Source of the DNA: Micractinium sp. NFX-FRZ
Lineage: Eukaryota; Chlorophyta; Trebouxiophyceae; Chlorellales; Chlorellaceae
Assembly (NCBI GenBank): GCA_029339195.1
Contig: JAPTJF010000316.1
Span: 1-64,000 of the forward strand
DNA: 64,000 bases
Direction of reading: 5' to 3'
Part shown: positions 57,327 to 64,000 of the stretch, one piece after another
How the letters are laid out: every line of letters starts with the position of its first letter
How positions within the stretch are numbered: the first letter of the stretch is position 1
Position numbers and translations under genes: made by a program
Notes under the pieces: model-generated
The model's database searches: none
Seen by the model: the letters and a program-made list of their open reading frames with translations, nothing else
Told to the model about the DNA's origin: nothing

Positions 57327-59213
57327 ATGCTTGGCGGACATGTGAGCACACAGCCAGCACCCCCACCGGCGGCCCTACCTCTCAGCGCCGGGCCTTGGCA
57401 CCTCCTGCCCACGGCGTGGGGCACCCTGCGTCAAGCCCAGCTATTGGCCCGCTGCTCACCAAGCTCCATTCCTCTGCTGCACTCCTCTGCTACATTGCCT
57501 GGCCCCGCCCCGCATGCGCAGCAGGAGGAGGAGCTTCCCGCCCTGCCCTTCCCTTGGGCCCGCCCCGAGGGGGAGGAGGCGCCCACAGACTTTCTGGAGC
57601 CGCACGGCGTGCACAACCACGGCGCCTGGCAGCGCGAGTGCGGTTGCTCTTGCGACGCTGCATTTGGGGACCTGGCACCGCTGCTGCGCCAGCTTCTGGA
57701 TGCAGTGGAAGTGGGCGGTGGTACCAACAGTACTGCCCACATCAGCCGAGAAGAGCTAGCTGAGAGGCTGGATGGGCTGGACTGGTGGGGCGTGCCTGGC
57801 GGTGCGGAGCTGCTCACCACGGCGTGCCAGGTGGGCCTGGGCAGCAGCCTTGGGAGGTGCCGGGCGAGGCCTGCACCCCACAGCCGTGGCCATGTGATGG
57901 CCGGCAGCTTGGCGCGCGCACGCGGCACAGCATGCAGGCTCAGCAATCCGGGCGACGGGTCTTTGCGCCTCCCGGGATTCTCGGCGCCGGCAAGCATTGG
58001 TCGTGGCATGGCAGCTCCCTGGCAGCCGGCTCCTCTGCCCTGCCTCTGCTCCACCCCCCTGCTCATGCCCCCACTCCTGCTTCCCCCTCTTGCAGGCCGG
58101 CGTCGCCACCCAGTGGACCAAGGTGGGCCCCACAGACTGGGCCTCCTACTGCCAGCAGCGCCCCCTGGACCCCACCTCTCTGCTGCCCATGCTGCTGGAC
58201 GCGCCGCTCACCCTGCTGTGGTCGGCGCAGCGCCTGCAGGCGCAGCGCGGGCTGGGGCGCGCCGCCCCGGAGCGCCTGGTCATACACCTGCTGGGGGCGG
58301 AGAGGGAGGTGGACACCTGGCCGGTGCTGCTGGAGCTGGGCGCCCTGCTGCCGCGCTGCAGCATCGACCTGCACCTCATTGGGCCGGGGTGCCCGCCTGG
58401 GCTGACGGGCGCAGCCTAGCGGTGCCCAGCCCAGCCCCAAGGAGCAGCCCTGGCCCTAGCTCCAGCCCTGAGCCTGGTCATGAGGCCCAGCTCGGGCCCA
58501 GCGCCAGCGCCAGCGCCAGCCACGTCAGCGGGGGAGCTGGCGGGGACGGCACCAGCACAGGCGGCACCATGGCTAGCGGTAGCAGCCCCGAGGGCGGCGA
58601 GGGCGGCGTCTGCATGGGGGGCGGTGGCGGCGAGATGAGGCTGCACTTCCACCGTGGGCTGTACCAAGACCTGTGCGGCCAGGCAGAGGCGGGGGGTGTC
58701 ATGTCTGGCAGCGGCAGCAGGACTGCTGACGGCAGTGGTACCGCCGGGACAGAGGGCAGCTGCTACGAGGTGGCAGAGGGCAGCACAGAGGCGGCTGTCA
58801 GTGGCACACCCGCCAGCGCTTGGGGGCGGCTGCGCGGAGCGCCCGACCTGGCTGTGGCACTCAATGCCGGGCTGGGCGCGTATTCGAGCTGGTGGCCGGG
58901 GCTGGGGAGCCTCGTTCAGCAAATGCAGGGGCAGGGCGGGCCTGAGCTGTTTGTGTTTACAGATTACCTGGAGTACTCGGTGAATGTGGGGAAGAACGTG
59001 CTGCGGCAGGTGCTGCAGATGGACGCAGCCCAGCGGCAGCGCGCGCGCGTGGGTGGAGTGAAGCTCAACCCCTTCCGCAAGCCGTGCCTGCTGTGGCACG
59101 AAGAAGCAGGGTGGCCCTGGATCGTCAACGGGTTTGCCGGGTGGCTGCGCTGGCGGCAGGCGCCGAGCGCTGCCGCTGAGACGGCTGGGGCGCCTGTGCC
59201 GGCGGGGGATTGA
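57327..59213 (+). CDS. MSS51 C-terminal-domain protein (MYND-family relative), apparent frameshift
   Basis: Two exons are clear: one ending at 57830 and one from 58096 to the stop at 59213, joined in phase 0. The protein shows the MSS51-type C-terminal domain: HNHGAWQRECGC, DWASYCQQR, a line ending LVIHLLGAEREVDTWPV, CSIDLHLIGPG, LHFHRGLYQDLC, LAVALNAGLGAYSSWWPGL, ELFVFTDYLEYSV, LNPFRKPCLLWHE and VNGFAGWL. Related proteins often carry a MYND zinc finger, and I see none here. ATG 57327 is the first in the open frame; the conserved part starts near 57,530, so the true start is unresolved. Near 58,389 the conserved reading shifts frame: one extra G in GGGCCGGGG would restore it, or a very short intron may be present. 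The function of this algal family is unknown. Confidence 0.8.
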   Translation: MLGGHVSTQPAPPPAALPLSAGPWHLLPTAWGTLRQAQLLARCSPSSIPLLHSSATLPGPAPHAQQEEELPALPFPWARPEGEEAPTDFLEPHGVHNHGAWQRECGCSCDAAFGDLAPLLRQLLDAVEVGGGTNSTAHISREELAERLDGLDWWGVPGGAELLTTACQVGLGSSLGRCRARPAPHSRGHVMAGSLARARGTACRLSNPGDGSLRLPGFSAPASIGRGMAAPWQPAPLPCLCSTPLLMPPLLLPPLAGRRRHPVDQGGPHRLGLLLPAAPPGPHLSAAHAAGRAAHPAVVGAAPAGAARAGARRPGAPGHTPAGGGEGGGHLAGAAGAGRPAAALQHRPAPHWAGVPAWADGRSLAVPSPAPRSSPGPSSSPEPGHEAQLGPSASASASHVSGGAGGDGTSTGGTMASGSSPEGGEGGVCMGGGGGEMRLHFHRGLYQDLCGQAEAGGVMSGSGSRTADGSGTAGTEGSCYEVAEGSTEAAVSGTPASAWGRLRGAPDLAVALNAGLGAYSSWWPGLGSLVQQMQGQGGPELFVFTDYLEYSVNVGKNVLRQVLQMDAAQRQRARVGGVKLNPFRKPCLLWHEEAGWPWIVNGFAGWLRWRQAPSAAAETAGAPVPAGD

Positions 59214-60054
59214 GACGCCGCAGGCGCCTTCAATATCACAGGTTTCATCCGTGCACTGTTTAGAGAGTGTTAGTTGCAGTCGAGGATGCCTTCAGGCACC
59301 TGTTTGATCACTGCCAATGCAAGCGCCACGCTCCCATCGCCCACAGTAAATCAGTTGGAGGTATGGTCTGCCCACCTGGCACCACTGCTCCATGTATACT
59401 TTACCAGAAGGTTCCCCTCTTCGCCTCTGTAAGCTGGCTCCGGCGGCTGCATCCTGTGCTTCGGCGTGCGGGTCAACACCCTTCTTGCCATTCATGCAGT
59501 GGGGAACTGCCAGTGTCCCGGGGACTCAGTGAGGGGACGTGCAGGAATGGCCGTACCAGCATGTGGCATCAAGTCTGGCCGCGTGTTTAAATACAAAATA
59601 GCTCAGCCTTTACATTTGGAGCCCTCCCTCAGCCTGCAGCAGCCCATGTGGTCACCAAATGCCATGGACTGCTCTTGCAGCCGGCGCGTCGGGAGATCCC
59701 GCCAGCCTGGAACATCATGTAAAGGCGCACAAGTGAAGCACGTTTGCGGTTGCCACACACCCTGCGTCGCTTAAAAACCTGCAAAATGCGGCTGCAAAGC
59801 TGACCTCCAGGCCCCTCCTCTTGTCCGCAGCGGAACACTCCGCCAGCGCCCTCGGCGCTGGCTTAAGTGGTCCGTGCAAGTTCAAGGGGTGCCGAGTGCG
59901 GCCGATTGCTTGCTGCCGCCTCTAAAGACGCTCGCCCTGCCCCCTCCGCCTGGTCCTCAGTTGGTGGCCTCTTGGGCCACTCCTAAACAGCCGGCGAGCT
60001 CTTGCATGGGCACGGCATAGCATGGTCAAGCCATAGCGCCTGCACGGGCATTGC
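59214..60054. other. Intergenic region, MSS51-domain gene to LRR kinase 2
   Basis: About 840 bases. It contains TGTAA at 59428-59432, a candidate 3' end, and a second TGTAA near 59709. It is the promoter region of the second kinase. No supported gene. Confidence 0.5.
59428..59432 (+). terminator. TGTAA polyadenylation signal, MSS51-domain gene
   Basis: TGTAA 215 nt after the stop codon at 59213. Confidence 0.5.
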
Positions 60055-63000
60055 ATGGTCGTGCAGGCAGCGCCCGCGGTGCTGGCCCTTCTGACAGTAG
60101 CGGCGGTGGCAGCGGCAGCGCCAGTCCCGCCACACCAAGGTATGTACTCATTTCGCCCTGCATTCATACAGATCCTTTGCACCCTCGCCCAGCCTTCCGC
60201 ACTGAGTGCCCTGCATCATCCCCGCGCAGATGCCGTCGTGCTGCGCCGCCTGCGAGAAGTGCTGCTTGCCACAGACCCTCTCTGGGTTGCCGGGATGAAC
60301 GGCTGGGACCCGCCCACCTCGGACCCTCACTGCCTCTGGGAGGGGGTGCAGTGCGAGGACGAGTACGTCACCAGCATGTGAGTGTACCCCCTGCCAGGTG
60401 CAACGGCAGCACCCCTGGATGACGTGTCCAACATGCAAGCCCTGCTTGGTGCATGTGACATTCGTGTGGCACCACCCTCTGCTCTGCGCGCCCTTGCATC
60501 ACGCACTGCCTGCCTCGCCCTGATGCAGATTGTTGATCAATGTCCATGCGCCAAGCTCGGGCACCGCCCCCAACGGCACTGCCCCCGTGGGCAGTGGCCC
60601 GCTGCTGCCTGAGCTAGCCCAGCTACAGCAGCTGAGGGAGCTGCTCCTGGTGCACTATGCCTCGCCCTGCTGGCCCTCCTTCCCTCCCGAGTGGCTGCTG
60701 CCTGGCGCCGCCGCTTTCCCACGGCTGCAGCGGTAGGCGTCTGCTGGGGGCAACAGCATGCCTGGTTGCCTGGTGGCTGGCGTGTGCCGTGCCATCGCTC
60801 CCCTGCATGCGCCCTCACTCACATCAGCTGCCTGGCTGCAGATTGTTACTGGCGGGGCGCAGCCTGGGGACGCCGCTGCCCGACATCCCCCCAGGCGCCC
60901 TCCCGCGCTTAGAAGAGATTGGCATCGAGTTCCGAGACCTCCAAACCACGCTGCCGCCTGGGTGGGGTGCCGACCCCGCCGTCCTGCCGTCCCTGACCCA
61001 GCTGACTGTGCAGGCGCAAATCCAGGGGTCACTGCCCCCCGAGTGGGCCTCTGGGTTCCGCAGCCTCGAGCGGCTCAGCGTGATCAACCAGCCGCCCGGC
61101 ACTGAGGCAGTGCAGGGTGCCACTGGCGAGGCACATGGGTACACCAACATTGCTGACGCCGTTCGAGGCGCAGCAGCGGCAGGCGCCGCTCGCACCGGTG
61201 CCCACGGCCCTCTGCCCCCCGCTTGGCCCCTGGGCTTCCCTCGCCTGGAGTTGCTGGCCTTGAGCAATCTGGACTTGAGGGGGCCGCTCCCCAGATCCTG
61301 GCACAGCACCGGCTTCCCCTCCCTGCAGTACATGTGAGCAGTGCATGTGAGCAGTGCATGTGAGCAGTGCATGTGAGCAGGCACGCGACTGTGTCTGCCC
61401 AAACTACCGCACGCGGCAATCAGGCAGGCAGGCCTGCCCGGCTCCCTGCCCGCCCACCCGCCCGCCTGCCCCTCTGCCATTCCCACACTTGCTCCCAGCT
61501 GCTGCCCGCCTGCCGGCCGCCCGGCCCGCTGGTGCTGTACTTGCCTGCTGCATTGGTCAGACCTCTTTCTGTTTTGCATCGACTTGCAGGGATGTGAACC
61601 ACTGCGGCCTGACGGGCACGCTGCCGCCCCAGCTGCTGCAGCATCATCCACATCTGTCGGTTCTCAGCGTGAGCTGCTGCGCGCATCAGGCTTTCTGCTG
61701 TGCCTGTGAGCGGGGTGGCTGCTGCCGGTCATACAGCTGTCGACACGTCTGCCGCCTTCCCTGCTGTGCAGATGGCTGGCAACAGGTTCAGGGGACCGCT
61801 GCCCCCCGCCTGGGCATCCTGCAACGTAAGCCGGATGTGAAGGGCTGACTGATGGCGGCACTCTCTGGTCATGCTCCTGCCTTGCCTTGCCAAAGCAGAG
61901 CTCTGGTCATCATAACCATCTGGTCATCATAACCCCTCCCTGCACCCTTCAGGCCACGCTCCTCACCCTGCCCAACAACACCCTGTCTGGCCCAGCTTTC
62001 CCCCCCGCGTGGCTCGCCCCCGGCGCGGTACCGCGGCTGGAGCACTTCGACGTCTCCGGCAACCCCCAGCTGTCGGGAGCCCTGCCCCCCAGCCTGGCAT
62101 GGCCACTGCACACCCTGTGAGCCATGCGCCGCCATGCGCCCGGAACGAGTGCGATGGCGCAGTGGGCGCCGATGTGATGCCGCCCAGGAATGCACGCAGT
62201 AGAGCAAGCTGACACCTTGCTCGTCCCGGCGGTGCAGGCGGCTCTCAAGGACCGGCGTGGAGGGTGGCGTATCTGAAGCCTGGTGCCGCTCCCCCATTGC
62301 GGCATCCCTGCCAGTGCTGTGAGTGCCGCTGCCAGCTGCCTGCCCATGCAGCACGGCACGCACTGGCAAGTGGAGTGCGTTCCAGCCTGGCGCCGTGAAC
62401 GTTGTGATCTGCCTGCCTCTGGTATCTGGCACGTGTGTGCCACCCGCGCTTGCACACACGCTGCTGGGGCCCCCAACCTGCTGCTCCATCACCACCCTGT
62501 CATCCTGGTGCAGTGACATTGAAGGCACGTCCGCCAGCCGGGCCCTCCCCCTCTGCGCCCGCACAGCCTTCCTCCATTTCAGCGAGCTGGTGGAGCAGCG
62601 CCTGCCGCCGACGCCTGGCGGCAGGCAACTCATGCCTCCCGGCTGGGCGGCGCTGCTGCTCCTGCCTCTGGCGGCGTCGCTCAGCGCAGCTGGGCGTTGC
62701 ATGCTGAGGCGGCGCCAGCTGCAGCGTTGGCGTCTGCATCGCCAGGTTCGTGGCCCCACAGGCTTGCTCCAACCTGGGCCGCAGAGCGGGGCAGCCGAGG
62801 AGGGAGAAGAGGGCGAGGGCGTGCTTCTGCAGAGCGGCTCTTCCGTCAGTCGGGCAAGCAGCCGGCAGGGTCGGCTGTCGGCCCTACTGCGTAGGCTTGC
62901 ATCCAACAGCGATGGCGGCACCAGCCTCACCCTCTCCTTGGTGCCGCGATCAGCAGACGCGCTGCCAGCGGGGATGACGCACCACGTGCTGCCCCGGGGC

Positions 63001-64000
63001 CTGGCGTGGTGTGCAGCGTCGGGCAGCAGCGGCACGGACGCCCATGGGGGTTCCTCTTCGCGCCGTTGGGGGCTTGAGACTGACTCTCTGCAGCTTCAGT
63101 CTGCAGAGCTCGCGGTGCGGTACAGAGGGGCAGCGCATATGAATGCACTGGCCTGGCCAGGACACCATGGCGCCCCTGCCAGCCGCGCCCTGAGGCGCCT
63201 CCCAGCCGTGCTTGCTGCCTCGGCGGCGCCTGGGTGGCACCCCAGCAGTTTTGGCGCCTCAGAAGCCTCCTGTGCGCCCCCCCACCTGGCAACCATCCTG
63301 CCACCAAAAATGCATGCAGTTTGCTGTGGATGCGCTGGGGGAGCTGGTTGTGATTGGGGAGGGGGGGCACGCAACCATCTTCCTGGCCCGCATGCAGGGG
63401 CACGAGGTGGCTGCAAAGGTGAGCGCTGCGCCTGCTGTGTGTGTCACGGTCACGTGCTGTGGCCTTGTGCTGTAATCCCGTGGCGTGGGCATGCCTAGTG
63501 CGCCACTGCTGGGGGCACGGCAGCCGGGCAGCATGCGAGGCGCCATGCCTGCGCCTTCTCCACCACCCCCCGCCTCCCCCTGTCCTCCGCACAGGTGACA
63601 GAGCTGCAAGGGGGCGTGGATTCCCAGCGCCTGTGGCGTGAGGTGGCGCTGCACCGCAGGAGCACCCACCCACGCATCCTCCCCCTGTTTGGGGTTGCCA
63701 TCACGGTGCGGGTGCCTTAGGGCCGCCTGGGGCGCCCGCTGTTTACTAGGCAGGCTGCACCGGGCGCAGTCCTTCTAGGGCCGTGCTTGGGGAAGCAAAC
63801 AAGGCGAATGGGCGTGCAAAGGGGCGGTGACTGCTCAGCTGATGCCGCCGCTCTGCCGCCTGCTTGAAGCAGCGCCTGCATGCTCCAAGCCTCGCCCGCA
63901 GCCTCTTCCTGAGGGTGAGAAGCCCTGAGGGCACCACGCACCTGCCACTCCCCTGCAGAACGAGTCCCTCATCATGGCAGTGAGGTTGATGCCAGGCGGC
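60055..64000 (+). CDS. LRR receptor-like protein kinase, copy 2 (3' end outside window)
   Basis: Tandem paralogue of the kinase at 51239. Twelve exons are visible: 60055-60139, 60230-60377, 60529-60732, 60842-61333, 61590-61668, 61772-61825, 61953-62116, 62238-62318, 62514-63114, 63320-63418, 63595-63705 and 63959-64000 (cut by the edge). Their lengths and phases match copy 1 exon by exon. Signal peptide about 1-22; N-cap DPHCLWEGVQC; LRRs with LTGTLPPQLL, GNRFRGPLPPAW and FDVSGNPQLSGALPP; membrane span about 479-495; juxtamembrane SRASSRQGRLS; Gly loop GEGGHATIF; VAAK Lys; WREVALH Glu. The catalytic loop lies beyond the window. The ectodomain differs from copy 1 at many solvent positions, so the ligand may differ (inference). 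Its intron after the VAAK Lys has an ordinary GT donor. Confidence 0.93.
61331..61380. repeat. 13-bp tandem repeat generating four splice donors
   Basis: Four copies (last one partial) of CATGTGAGCAGTG start at 61331, so the exon end AT|GTGAGC is repeated every 13 bases. The first copy contains the donor that keeps the reading frame of LRR kinase 2. Confidence 0.95.

Noticed and set aside
57270..59213. A single open frame of 647 codons covering the whole MSS51-domain gene
   Set aside because: It begins at TTG and reads straight through the intron at 57831-58095. Between 58096 and about 58390 the conserved residues are in another frame. Only its ends are real coding sequence.

Overview
This is a nuclear genome segment of a green alga, most likely a trebouxiophyte related to Chlorella or Micractinium. 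The evidence is high GC, very intron-rich genes (about 120 introns in 64 kb), GTGAG-type splice donors, TGTAA polyadenylation signals, organelle presequences, and plastid and mitochondrial proteins encoded in the nucleus. I did all exon joins by eye, by matching phase and protein family. No RNA data were available.

Layout, left to right. A short-chain dehydrogenase on the minus strand runs off the left edge. It is followed by a Kelch/coiled-coil protein (+), the spliceosome subunit SF3B3 (-, about 28 exons over 11.8 kb), an organellar GrpE (+), a starch-binding-module/sucrose-phosphatase-like HAD protein (+), fumarylacetoacetase (+, its intron holds an assembly gap), a secreted trypsin-fold protease (+), an AN1/C2H2 zinc-finger protein (-), a thioredoxin (+), ribosomal protein eL38 (-), an organellar RNase R (+), the photosystem II assembly factor LPA2 (-), an LRR receptor-like kinase (+), an MSS51-C-terminal-domain protein (+), and a second LRR receptor-like kinase (+) that runs off the right edge.

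The genes do not form a pathway. They are mostly housekeeping and organelle genes. Several lie in divergent pairs over 250-300 bp (SF3B3/GrpE, zinc finger/thioredoxin, eL38/RNase R), and three pairs converge. The two receptor kinases are tandem paralogues with every comparable intron conserved in position and phase, separated by one unrelated gene.

Three things stand out. Introns repeatedly contain decayed copies of the neighbouring exon edge together with its splice site, seen in at least four genes. At least seven introns need a GC-AG pair with the donor AG|GCAAG. The paired LRR receptor kinases, an architecture typical of land plants, are non-RD (HND) with DMG in place of DFG. I found no CRISPR array, transposon coding region, tRNA or rRNA gene.
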